Shown here piece by piece: positions 11,520 through 23,136 of a DNA stretch of 64,000 nt (the stretch's first letter is position 1; every line of letters starts with the position of its first letter). Under the pieces are notes generated by a model that was given only the letters and a program-made list of their open reading frames with translations, was not told the origin of the DNA and searched no databases. Source of the DNA: Coptis chinensis (lineage: Eukaryota; Streptophyta; Magnoliopsida; Ranunculales; Ranunculaceae); NCBI GenBank assembly GCA_015680905.1, contig CM027380.1:54763001-54827000 (forward strand). Reading direction: 5' to 3'. A program made the position numbers and the translations under genes.

Positions 11520-11703
11520 TATCATATATAATGGCTCCCCATAACCACTTCTCTCCAACACTCTCATATATTTCTCAAAATTACCACTCTCAAGCTCTCA
11601 TTACAAGCTAAGAGAAACAAGGGCTGGTTCTTAAGAGAGAAACCACTCAAACATTTTCAAGGTTTTCATAGTTCCGAAGCAAACATGGTTCTTCTAAGGA
11701 AAA
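11520..11703 (+). promoter_or_regulatory. Promoter-like start and first exon of the plus-strand Ulp1 gene
   Basis: A CATATATAATGGC box near 11523-11535 is followed by a CT-rich leader with no upstream ATG. An ATG lies at 11685 and a splice donor (AAAA/GTAAGG) at 11703/11704. The acceptor TTGTAG at 12339 joins this short exon in phase to the next coding exon, giving MVLLRKSAQHYRPPR. This is inferred from the in-phase junction and the TATA-like box. I cannot show transcription. Confidence 0.35.
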
Positions 11704-12498
11704 GTAAGGAGAGCATGGTTTAATTTGGCGCTGAGTAATTACCTTTATGCAGATTTGCTTTACTTGCGGACTAAACTTGGTTTGGCCTTTCAATTTTTCA
11801 ATGGGCAACACTAAGTGAAAATGATTAGTGTTGTGAGGACCATAATGTTAATGTGATTCAACACTAAACTCAGTGCTCACTTTACATGATTTGTGTTCAT
11901 GGTTCTTTAGATCTATGAATATAGCATATGTTACAGCATACTACTATAAAAAAAAGTAAAAAATCCGCTCGAGTTGCATATTCTTACCTTGGTTCAGATA
12001 TGCATATGCCATATTTTGTTGCATATTAGGAATCTGAGGACTTCAAATTACATACTTGTTACTTAGTTCAAATTAAGTCACTAACAGTTACATAGTATGT
12101 ACATTTTCTTTGATTATTGGCATGTTGTCCACATATTTTAAATGGTGAAAGATTGGTTCTTAGACAAATGAAACATGTTTTCGAACTAGAAGACTTTTTG
12201 GTATGTTTATGTTTAGCTTGCTTCTTTGATACTTGTGTTGAGCACATATGTTTTGATATTCAGATATTATGTTAAAATTAAAATGATCTTACCTTTTTAC
12301 CTTGGTAGCTGTTTTATATGGACTTGTTTTCTATTGTAGGTGCACAACACTACCGACCACCTAGAGTACCTAGTAACAACTATAATATTTATGAACAGGT
12401 CAATTTGGTGCAATCAGAGTTGGAAATTCTTAAACTAGATGTGAAAGATATCAAAAGGGCTTTCAAATCGGCACTAATGGAACTCAAGGACACTGTTA

Positions 12499-13833
12499 TG
12501 ATAGAGATTTAACCGGTCTAAATAAATAGGCTAATTAAATCCTATAATTGTAATACTTGCAAGCGTATAAGGTCTATTGTAGTAGGTGTGTGAGAACAAG
12601 GTCGAACCCACAGGGATTGTGATTTAGGAATAACTGAAGTCTGCAATACTATTTAACCTAATCCGAATATTATGGTTGTTGATTTGAAGATTGTTTACTA
12701 CTAACTATTTTAATTATACTATGAAAACTATGAATGGTGGAAATACTAAGGCGTTTGATTCCACCCTAGACTCTTGTAGGATCTCTTAATCCACTAATTT
12801 AAAGTTCTCTTTTATTGTACGAGTAGCATGAGGGAAATGTAACCCTAGCTTGCTCGAAGATGTGATCGCGTATATCTTATATCAATCTATGTATGAGGTT
12901 GCTTGAATTTTCAGCACATAAGTATAAACTCCTAGCAAGAACTGTCTTCTTACAGTACAACTCTTCACAAGCTTATAATAACAGTAAAGGCAAAGATTTG
13001 ATAATAACAACACTTAATCTAACTATGGACTAGTCAATACATGAAGACTATCAAGAGAGATATAATCCATGAAAGTAGTGCTACTATAATCAGTGAAATT
13101 AATCAAGCTAATCATTAAAAATCAAGTTGAGAATAGTAAACAGTAATCAAGAAAATCCTACGCGAGTCTAGGGCTTCCTCTAAGCCCTAGCTTGTTACTT
13201 AGCTACTTTTAAACATGATGAAAGAAGCAAGACAATAAAGGAGAGGAGTCATTGACAAAACTGTCTTTCTATATGGTAGCCTCTTCTCCAGCATCGTCTT
13301 CTTCTTCTTCTTCAACAGTTTCGGTCTTCAGGTTTTTGATTCTGTGTGTTGGGGGCGAGCGAGAAAGAGCTCTATCCTTCCTTTGTTTATATAGAAGTCC
13401 ATTAGGGTGTACAAGCCTTGGAATCCCTTTTGGAAACCTTTCCTTTCGTGTTTGAATCCTTTTAGAACTTCCCAAATTGCAATCCAAGTGGTTAGCGCAA
13501 AACTGCGAAGGTTCTGGAAAACACTGCTATTCTGCGAAATTAGAAAGGAACGCGGGCGCGCTCTGACCTCTTGACAACAGTACCTCAACTTTTTGCAGTA
13601 GCTTTATAATGTCATACACATGTTATTTCATATCTCCTTTTGTGTAGTCTCTCTGTAATCAAGACGTGAGAATCTCACAACTCCGTAAAGGCCTCAGTCT
13701 CAACTCGTTTCTTCGTATTTGTGTTGATTTCTGTAAAACCAAGGAAATAAACTAACCAAAGGAACTTATATTAATTAATTAGACAATATAACATAAATAT
13801 GGGCATACATGTGTAGCATTTATGTGCTTATCA
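12499..13833 (-). mobile_element. Solo LTR, 1335 bp, with 5-bp TSD
   Basis: On the minus strand it starts TGATAAGCACATAAATGC and ends near CTATCA. The direct repeats TGTTA at 12494-12498 and 13834-13838 flank it exactly. No PBS, coding region or second LTR is present, so it is a solo LTR left by recombination. Its TGATAA start resembles the Athila-type LTRs at 2095 and 34823, which makes a Ty3/gypsy origin likely. It lies within an exon of the Ulp1-type gene. Short open frames inside it (13252-13588) are not genes. Confidence 0.85.
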
Positions 13834-14114
13834 TGTTACAACATTGAGTAGCCTGTTTTATGAATGGAAGTAACCCATACATGAAGGCATTGAGATATTT
13901 GATGCAGAGAGCTACGAACGAGATTTCTTTAAGACACCTCCCCTTGTGAGAAGATGCAATCTGTTCCCTTCACCAGACACTCCTTTTGTAAAGAGGAAGA
14001 TAATAATAGAGGTAATTGTGTGAGTTTGCCATTATTTCTTTACTTAGATTAACTTTCATATTTATGATTTGTGAACGACTTTATAGTCTGATCTATTGAT
14101 GGCTTGTTGGTTGG

Positions 14115-14470
14115 GATGTTCACAGAGTGTCAAATTGAAAATTATACCACATAAAGTGTCATATTCAGAACTGATTTCATAGTACTGAACACGCCTTAAT
14201 ATGTCACATAGAGTATCATATTGAAAATTATACCACATAAAGTGTGATATTCATAATTAATTTCATAGTAGTGAACACACCTCAATATGTCACATAGATT
14301 GTCATATTAAAAATTATACTATATATAGTGTCCTATTCAGAACTGATTTCATAGTCGTGAACTCAATATGTCACATATAGTGTCATATTGCCAATTTGAG
14401 CACGTAAAGTGTCATATTTAGAACTGCTTTCATAGTAATGAACACACCTCAATATGTCATATAGTAATTT
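14115..14470 (+). repeat. 86-bp tandem array (array 1)
   Basis: About four copies of a unit with boxes AATATGTCACATAG, GTCATATTG and TTCATAGTA..GAACACACCT. The flanking ~70 bp upstream (TAACTTTCATATTTATGA..GGTTGGGATGTTCACAG) is also shared with array 2 at 28515. The arrays are therefore parts of one duplicated segment, not independent satellites. Confidence 0.75.
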
Positions 14471-15031
14471 ATTCACTTTCTAGAATCGGACAACAAGGTT
14501 GAAGATTATCCATTTAAAGATGTAAAGGCAGACTAGGTACAACAACCTCACGTACTGCTAACAATGGAGGAAGCAACTGTATTCCGCTCAATATACTCAC
14601 CTTGTGGAAAAACGGGGTAAACAGTGTTGTTTTTTGTACATTATTTATTTCAGTAGAACTTCATCCAACTCATACTGAATTTCTTTTCTTTGGTGTAGGA
14701 ACTTCATCATGTACTTTAACAGATGGTCGGAGAACAAATCCACATTTAAATGCTTACTTGGGAATGGTAGAGTATCTAGCTTCGTATGTTACGATTGCAT
14801 TTTGTTGTGATGTTCTGAAATTAGAAACTACTAATGCTTTTGGGATTACAAAATAATTTAATTACCTTGCTACTTGTTATATTTGGTATAGTTGGTATTT
14901 GCTTGGTGTGTGTACTTGAACGTCAGAGCAAACCAACAAGCCTACGAACAACAATAGGCACTATTACTACCCTATGCTAATGGGTGAGAGTAAGGTATGA
15001 ATCGCAAATGGTTTTGTTCTACAATAAAAGG

Positions 15032-15633
15032 TGTGTGATGATTTTTTCTAATCTAGAAATACAAATATTTTGTTGATGATCAAAGAACAATGAAAAGTAT
15101 TGGATAAAGAAGAAGAAGAAGAGATGTAGAAGATGATGAGTTGAACCACGTTCTTTAATGGCTGCCTACGTATCTTATGAATATGAATCAAACTCAAAGT
15201 GTAGTTCAACTATTCTATTTATAAGAATAGATGAGGTTCCCTAATTAGTGTTTAACTAGGAGACCGTCTCTTGTTAAGTCTCATCTTGACTCTTTCAGAA
15301 GCCCCATGTTTCCCAAGTCAAATAGGTCTCCTTTATTAGCTTAAACAATAAAAAAATATATTTAGGTTCGGAGTAGTAGTTAGAGCACCGAGCCTAGTAG
15401 TTGAGTTTCGGATTTGGAGTTCATAGTTCGGAGTTGGTTATACGAGCCTACTACTCCAACTAGTTCCAAAGCCCATAAACCTCCTCTTCTTGTCTCACTT
15501 CCGAACATAGGAAGTAAGAGGATTTGGACTTGAAGTGTGTTCTGGTACTTTCTACCCACACCAAGACCATATCCGAGCCTTACGAAGATGCTACTATGTG
15601 TTACATATCCATTTGCTAAAATATGCACAAACA
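15032..15633 (-). repeat. LTR1 of composite element (short form)
   Basis: A 602-bp LTR bounded in plus orientation by TGTGTGATG and CACAAACA. It holds only one copy of the 98-bp unit, near 15395-15485. The minus-strand polypurine tract lies next to it, at about 15634-15650. It abuts the left TSD AAAGG. Confidence 0.8.
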
Positions 15634-17510
15634 GATGCCCCCCTTTTTTATTCATGGGTTGTGAATCAAACCCTTAAGGAAAAAGGCCAGGTAAAAATGT
15701 ATGCAACGTCTTATGCCTCGATTTTCTCTGTGGAATGTATCGGCAAAATTTTGTATTACTTCAGTGCAAGGAACTGTAAATTCGAACATGCCATGACCAT
15801 GCCCCGAACCTTGTATATTAGGCCGAACTTGGTGAAAACCGGTCCTACCATGCCTTGTGATGATCCGGACTTGGACATTAGGAACTTGGTGAAATACGGA
15901 CATGCAATGCCTTGTGATGACCCGGACCTGGTCAGATTAATTGAGCTTTACCAACTCTACTCTGAGCCGGACTTGGGTAAGTCAACAACCCATGTTTCAC
16001 AAAGATCTAGACTTGGGATTACATTTCGGAACTAAACTTCGTGAAAGTCGGACCTGTCATGCCTCGTGATTTACCCGGACTTAGGCAGATTTCACTAAGT
16101 CACCTTGACTCGGACTTGAACTCTTGGAAGTGCGACCCAGAACTGAGCCTTGTGAAAATTGAACTGTTCTTGAACTGTTGAACATGAAACTCTTTTAGGT
16201 TCGGGCACGTTTATATTATATAACCCGGAACTGTAACTCTTTTTTTTTTAGTATTTCTTTAGGTTCGGACATGGACCCTGAACTTGGGCTCACATCCCGT
16301 AAGCCCATAACCAGAACTATAACTTGTTTATGTTCTTTCTTCACTTGGTCAGGAGGTGGGAAGCCGAAGATGCAACTAGCCAATCCGGAATAGAGATGCT
16401 CAAGAAGTCCCTTCGCTTCCTTACTTTCTGAAATCCGTTTCTCTTTAAATATTAGAAACTAGAAAATAAACTTACTATCTCATCTGCATGTAAACTTAGG
16501 CACCCACTTCTACAAAGTCCTTGCTGCCACCAGAACCAATTTGGTTGTGTCCGCCCTTTGAAGCATCCCATACATCTCTTTAAGTTTGTAGCATTGTGTT
16601 TACATCCAACGTTTGTCGATCTCGTCAAAAAGGAAACAGTAAGCTCGAATTTTGGCTCTCACAGTTTACCTTGGTCTAAAGATTCGATTGTTTCTTCTTT
16701 ATGAAACCACCATTAATGGGTTGTTGAAGCTGCTTGGTCGCCACAAACACAACGCCTTTCTTTTTGCGGAAATTGAGGCTTTTGGTGTAAACAACCACAT
16801 CTTTTTCTTCAAAAACTGAACTGTCAAACTCGGTCTTGATCAGTTCCGAGTTTGCTAATCGAACCATAACTCCTAGTTCAATCAAGTAAAAAGAACCAGT
16901 TCTGGCTTTATCAATTGATCGTGTGCTCTCAATTCCGATGTCTCACCAATCAGTTTTTTAGTTCTCCAATTGGTGAGGTAGTTCCGAATTTAGTAATGGA
17001 CAATATAGTTCGGATTCTTCAATCCACAAAACAATTTCGGGTTTATTACTTGACAGAGTAGTACAGAACTTGGACTTCCCATAGAAGAAGTGGAGTTTCA
17101 TATTTGGAGTTCCTAACTAGTTAGAAAGTTGAATTCCGAATATGGAAAATTTTCGAACTAGTGAGGAAGTGGAGTTCCGTACTTGGACAAGTTCCGAACA
17201 TGGAGTTCCAGACTAGTTAGGAAGTAGTGGAGTTTCGAACTTTGACAAGTTCTGAACATGTATTTCCGAACTTGGAGTTCCTGATGAGAAAGTGGAGTTT
17301 CTGTCTTCCAATACTAGTTAGTTCTGAAAATCTAGCAACTCCTCTTGTAGTTCTACTTCCATTCCATAGGAAGTGTGTTGATCTGGAAGTGAGCTCAAAG
17401 TATGTTATGGTACTTCTTACCCATACTTACAAGTTATCCAATTACTACAGAAGTGTTTTCACGTGTCTACTCCTTATTTGCATAAATATGTATACACAGA
17501 TGGCGCCAAT
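15634..17510 (-). other. Internal region A of composite element (gag lost)
   Basis: Homologous to 19179-20700 but ending directly in a PBS-like sequence, TTGGCGCCATCTGTG on the minus strand, at about 17494-17510. The gag present in copy B is deleted. Repeated GTTCCGAACATGGA-type motifs fill 16970-17290. The open frames 15535-16035 and 15652-15903 have counterparts in copy B, but no recognisable domain. Confidence 0.65.
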
Positions 17511-19178
17511 TGTGTGATGATTTTTCCAAATCTAGAAACACAAATATTTGTTGATGATCAAAGAACAATGAAAAGTATTGGATCAAGAAGAAGAAGAGAT
17601 GTAGAAGATGATGAGTTGAACCACGTTCTTTAATGGCTGCCTACGTATCCTGTGAATAAGAATCTAATTCAAAACGTCGTTCAACTATTCTATTTATAAG
17701 AATAGATGAGGTTCCCCAATTAGTGTTTACCTAGGAGACCGTCTCTTGTTAAGTCTCATCTTGACTCTTCTAGAAGCCCCATGATTCCTAAGTCAAATTG
17801 GTCTCCTTTATTGACTTAAACAACAGTTTAGGTTCGGAGTAGTAGTTAGAGCTCCGAGCCTAGTAGTTAAGTTATGGATTTGGAGTTCATAGTTAGGAGT
17901 TGGTTATACGAACCTACTACTCCAACTAGTTCCAAAACCCACGAACCTGCTCCAAACCTAATAGTTGAGTTTTGGATTTGGAGTTCATAGTTAAGAGTTG
18001 GTTATACGAATCTACTACTCCAACTAGTTCCAAAGCCCGCGAACCTGCTCCGAACTTAGTAGTTGAGTTCCATTTTTGGAGTTCATAGTTAGGAGTTGGT
18101 TATACCTAATTTAGAAACACAAATATTTTGTTGATGATCAAAGAACAATGAAAAGTATTGGATCAAGAAGAAGAAGAGATATAGAATATGATGAGTTGAA
18201 CCACGTTCTTTAATGGCTGCCTACGTATCCTGTGAATAGGAATCAAACTCAAAGCGTAGTTCAACTATTCTATTTATAAGAATAGATGATGTTCTTCAAT
18301 TAGTGTTTAACTAGAAGAACATCTCTTGTTAAGTCTCATCTTGACTCTTCTAGAAGCCACATGTTTCCCAAGTCAAATAGGACTCCTTTATTTACTTAAA
18401 CAACTAAAAAACATGTTTAGATTCGGAGTAGTAGTTAGAGCTCCAAGCCTAGTAGTTGAGTTATGGATTTGGAGTTCATAGTTAGGAGTTGGTTATACGA
18501 ACCTACTACTCCAAATAGTTCTAAAGCCCATGAACCTGCTCAAAATCTAGTAGTTGAGTTATGGATTTGGAGTTCATAGTTAAGAGTTGGTTATACGAAC
18601 CTACTACTCCAATTAGTTCCAAAGCTCGCGAACCTGCTCCAAATCTAGTAGTTGAGTTCTAGATTTGGAGTTCATAGTTAGGAGTTGGTTATATGAACCT
18701 ACTACTCCAACTAGTTTCGAAGTCCACAAACCTGCTCCGAACCTATTAGTTGAGTTCCAGATTTGGAGTTCATAGTTATGAGTTGGCTATACAAACCTAC
18801 TACTCCAACTAGTTTCAAAGCCCACGAACCTGCTCCGAACATAGTAGTTGAGTTCTAGATTTGGAGTTCATAGTTAGGAGTTGGTTATACGAACCTACTA
18901 CTCCAACTAGTTCCAAAGCCCACAAACATGCTCTGAACTTAGTAGTTGAGTTCAGGATTTGGAGTTCATAGTTCGGAGTTGGTTATACGAACCTACTACT
19001 CTAACTAGTTCCAAAGCCCACGAACCTCTTCTTCTTGTCTCACTTCCGAACCTAGGAAGTAAGAGGATTTGGACTTGAAGTGTGTTCTGGTACTTTTTGC
19101 CCACACCAAGACCATATCCGAGCCTTACGAAGATGCTGCTACGTGTTACATATCTATTTGCTAAAATATGCACACATA
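17511..19178 (-). repeat. LTR2, two LTR pieces fused in tandem
   Basis: The block starts with a normal LTR edge (TGTGTGATGATT) and runs through two full and one partial 98-bp unit. At about 18105 it jumps, inside GGTTATAC/CTAATTTAG, to position ~15 of a second LTR. That second piece continues with six units to the normal outer edge near 19178. The fusion is direct evidence of recombination between LTRs. Confidence 0.8.
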
Positions 19179-21341
19179 GATGCCCCCCCCTTTTTATTCA
19201 TGGGTTGTGAATCAAACCCTTAGGGAAAAAGGCCGGGTAAAAATGTACGCAACGTCTTATGCCTCGATTTTCTCTGTGGAATGTATTGGCAAAATTTTGC
19301 ATTACTTCAGTGCAAGGAACTGTAAATTCGGACCTGCCATGACCATTCCCCAAACCTTGTATATTAGGCCAAACCTGGTGAAAACCGGTCCTGCCATGCC
19401 TTGTGATGATCCGGACTTGGACATTAGGAACTTGGTGAAATCTGGACATACAATGCCTTGTGATGCCTCGGACTTGGTCAGATTAATCAAGCTTTACCAA
19501 CTCCACTTTGAGCCGGACTTAGGATTACATTCCGGAACGAAACTTCGTGAAAGCCAGACCTGTCATGCCTCGTGTTTACCCGGACCTGGAATACTAGCTC
19601 ATGTAAGGGACCGAACATGGTCACATGGCCCGGACTTTGGTAGATTTCACTAAGTCACCTTGACTTGGACTTGAACTCTTGCAAGTACAACCAAGAACTG
19701 AGCCTTGTGAAACTTGAACTGTTCTTGAACTCTTGAACATGAAACTTTTTTAGGTTCGGGCACGTTTATATTATATAACCCGGAACTGTAACTCTTTTTT
19801 TTTAGTCTTTCTTTAGGTTCGGACATGGACCCTGAACTTGGGCTCACATCCCATAAGCCCATAACCAAAATTGTAACTCGTTTATGTTCTTTCTTCACTT
19901 GGTCAGGAGGTGGGAGCCGAAGGTGCAGCTAGCCAATCCGGAATAGAGATGCTCAAGAAGTCCCTTCGCTTCCTTACTTTCCGAAATCCATTTCTCTTTA
20001 AATATTAGAAACTAGAAAATAAACTTACTATCTCATCCGCATGTAAACTGAAGCACCCACTTCTACAAAGTCCTTGCTACCACCAGAACCAATTTGGTTG
20101 TGTCCGCCCTTTGAAGCATCCCATACATCTCTTTAAGTTTGTAATATTGTGCTTACATCCAACGATCTGCCAAAAACGATCTCGAATTTTGGCTCTAAAA
20201 AAGAATTGTTTCTTCTAGAAACCTCATTAAATTTTGGCTCTAACAACGCCTTTCTCTTTACTTTTTGGTCTTAAGATTCGATTGTTTCTTCTATATGAAA
20301 CCACCATTAATGGATTGTTGAAGCTGCTTGGTTGCTTGACTAGTTAGGAAGTTGAATTCCGAACATGGAAAATTTCTTAACTAGTGAGGAAATGGAGTTC
20401 CAGACTAGTTAGGAAGTAGTGGAGTTTCGAACTTTGACAAGTTCTGAACATGTATTTCCGAACTTGGAGTTCCTGATGAGAAAGTGGAGTTTCTGTCTTG
20501 CAATACTAGTTAGTTGCAAAAATCTAGCAACTCCTCTTGTAGTTCTACTTCCATTCCATAGGAAGTGTGTTGATCTGGAAGTGAGCTCAAAGTATGTTAT
20601 GGTACTTCTTACCCATACTTATACGTTATCCAATTACTACGAAAGTGTTTTCACGTGTCTACTCCCTATTCACTTAAATATGTTTACATATATGCCCCTA
20701 TTTTCCCTCTGATGGTTGCACATTCAACCGTTGAGGGAAAATGACAAAAGTGTCAAATTATATTTTATACAAATTTGTATAGCGAATATTAGAAAAGCAA
20801 GGTTTTGTAGGAAAATAGGGTTTGCCCCTGTGTCAATTCTTGTAAATACCTTTAGTTTTGTTAAGGAATAAGGTTTTGTAGGAAAACGTAGGGTGTGTCC
20901 CTGTATTATTTCTTGTAAAGGCCTTAGATGGTCTGGTATCTAATGCAAAAACCGACACTTATAAGTATAAAGCATTAGTACTGCTCTTAGGGGGATAAAA
21001 TCCAAGCTAAGTTAAACTTTCTTCATCACACAGGGAACAACATATGAGATTTTTCACTCATAATCCCGAGAAAGCTTTCTAAAGGTTCTGATACAACTTT
21101 GGCCAACATATGGGATCTCTCACCCAACATCCAAAAAGTATCCTAGCAGAAAATTATAAAAGGAACAATGCTCTAAAAAAAGAAATATAACTTTTATTGA
21201 AAATTGATTGGCAGAGATCATGCCCCCAGTGTAGTGGAAGCAGATCGGCATCTGTGAAAATTTTGTCTCTTAGAAGCTAAGAGTAGTGTAACATTACTTG
21301 GAAAAAGTTAGCATCGAGATTCACTGCTAGAGGATCTTTCA
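19179..21341 (-). other. Internal region B of composite element, untranslated
   Basis: Starts with the polypurine tract (plus strand GATGCCCCCCCC), then carries the region homologous to copy A up to about 20700. From 20700 to 21341 is AT-rich sequence without a recognised domain. It contains a duplicated ~65-bp box (AAGGTTTTGTAGGAAAA, near 20800 and 20870). No pol sequence was found. Confidence 0.6.
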
Positions 21342-22981
21342 TCAACATCTTGGTTCCTGGTTAATTTCAAAGATGTCCTCATAAGGATGAGTTAAAGTGG
21401 TAAAGTCCCTATCCGGTGGGGGTAGTTTACCACTTTCGAACGTGTCACTAGTATTCTGTCTCTTGGACTTATCATTATAGAAATTTTTATCGAATGACTT
21501 TTGCTCCAACTGTGGTCCCTCGGACTTCTTATCATTAGTAGAGCTCATACCGGTTTAAGCGGAGGTAACACTGGTTATCACTCTTTTGTGAAAAGATTCC
21601 CTATCCAATTGGTCCTCTTCTAGTTCGGCATACTTATCGATACGAGCCTGCAATTTTGTCATGTTCGTAGGCTTCTTTTCTTCAAAGACATGTATAGACT
21701 AGAAGTGGGATATAATCCATTTCTAAATGCCATAATGGCGAGGGTCTCATCGACATTGTTAACATGCAATTGAACCTCGTTAAATCTTTTGGTGAAATCC
21801 CTGATACGCTCGTCTTTCCGGATATTCATGTCAAACAGTGCATCAGCGGTTTTAATGTAGGGTCAGTTGCAACTGAATTTCACAATGAAATTGATGGATA
21901 ACACCTTAAACTCGTGAATGCTGCCCCTGGGAAGCTTCGTGTACCAGATGAGTGCTGAATCTGTCAAACCTGAAGCAAAATACCGGCACAAATAATGATC
22001 TTTCGTAGAAAGACCCACCATTGCTTGACGATAACCGAGCACATGAGAGACCGGATCTCCTTTGCCATTAAATTTAGAGAACTTCGGTAGTTTATAATCA
22101 TGGGGGATGTATCCACTCATAACATGGCGTGAAAAAGGAGTTCCAATGTCTCCCTTGATTGCTGACTGAACAATTAACTCATCCATCTTGGTTGGTTTCG
22201 AACCTCGCAGTTTTTCCAGTATTTGCGCCTTGAGCTGTGCAAGAGTAGTCGGTTCATGAATTGGAGTTCTCTCATTGTTGTACCTCGGACCTGGACTCTC
22301 ATAGTTCTCATCTCGATGATAACGTGGTTCCGATTCCCATGATTGAGTAGACGAGTTTGCAAAACCGGATCGGGGAACTGAGGGATATGATTCCGAGACA
22401 ATGAAGGTTCCCTTGGAACTGAAAGTCTTCTTTGTACCGAGGGTGACCTTGATAGTTGTGGATTCCGGGCAAACACATTCGGACGTCCATCCCTCGTACC
22501 TTGAAAACTTGAATACCAAGAGAAGTTAGTTCCGTGTGAACTCGAGTGTCGGTTTGGTTCCAATTCCGGATTATAATCCGAATCTGGTTGGTCGCTATGA
22601 TACCCAACGAAGTAAAGGATATAAGGCGTAGGGATGTAACCCTCACCATGGTCGAGATTTAGTGGTCGGAACTGCCCCCTCGAATTTCCATCAATAGGCA
22701 ACACTTTTGGGGGTGAACGACCCTCCTGCGTGCGGTAGTAGTCTTGTAAAAAACGCAAAAGAGCCTCTTGTCAACCACGTTTGGCCATCACAGCATCCAT
22801 GATGGCTTGGTTAGTTATGGCAGATTGGGGAATATTGTTGTTAGGCTCATCTTCTTCACGACCCTGTCTCAAAACGACGATCTCCTCTACATTCAGATTA
22901 TCTTTGAGAAGTAACATGTGGGTTATTGATCTCGTTATTCCCCTCATTACTTTGATTCACATTGGCTCTTGTAGTAACCAT
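21342..22981 (-). pseudogene. Ty3/gypsy gag, frameshifted
   Basis: The reading starts at an ATG near 22981 (MVTTRANVNQ), shortly after the PBS. It then passes through several frames. A capsid-type core reads LPKFSKFNGKGDPVSHVLGY, followed by LCRYFASGLTDSALIWYTKL, then (another frame) RDFTKRFNEVQLHV. This order is that of a retrotrans_gag domain, which forms the particle shell. The last open segment (21342-21548) is Lys/Asp-rich and ends before any zinc knuckle or protease. Frame breaks near 22800, 22500 and 21865 show it is dead. Its core resembles the gag at 51154-51923 but is not identical. Confidence 0.75.
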
Positions 22982-23114
22982 GATTTTGAATCAAAGTGAA
23001 GAAAAGAATTATTATATATTTTTTTAAAGAACAACAAACCCAAGAAAAATTGGTGGGTAGTAGAACCTAGAACCGAAAATATTTTGACCAAGAAATCAAA
23101 TTAATTCTGTATGG

Positions 23115-23136
23115 TTTCCCCACAGACGATGCCAAT
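23115..23136 (-). other. Primer-binding site of composite element
   Basis: The minus strand reads TTGGCATCGTCTGTGGG directly after the LTR end CATCACACA. This has the usual position and form of a plant gypsy tRNA primer site. Confidence 0.7.

Larger units (their letters stand above)
11685..15031 (+). pseudogene. Ulp1-type protease gene, 5' part (interrupted)
   Basis: Exon 2 (12340-12498, continuing at 13839) encodes a coiled-coil-like stretch, YEQVNLVQSELEILKLDVKD. It is cut by the solo LTR at 12499-13833. Removing the LTR and one TSD copy restores the phase into TTLSSLFYEWK, then a stop at 13871. The next open segment, near 13875-14011, reads ESYERDFFKTPPLVRRC and ends at a GTAATT donor. 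An array of 86-bp repeats follows. Further short exons near 14490-14850 are unclear. By analogy with transposon-borne ULP genes, this lies between the DUF1985 and protease domains; no DUF1985 part was found upstream. The frames do not add up to an intact gene. Confidence 0.45.

Noticed and set aside
13252-13588. Overlapping open frames on both strands
   Set aside because: They lie inside the solo LTR at 12499-13833.
15535-19653. Open frames encoding KMYATSYASIFSVEC in two places
   Set aside because: They are the duplicated untranslated region of the composite LTR element. The repeat in two places reflects duplication, not conservation of a protein.
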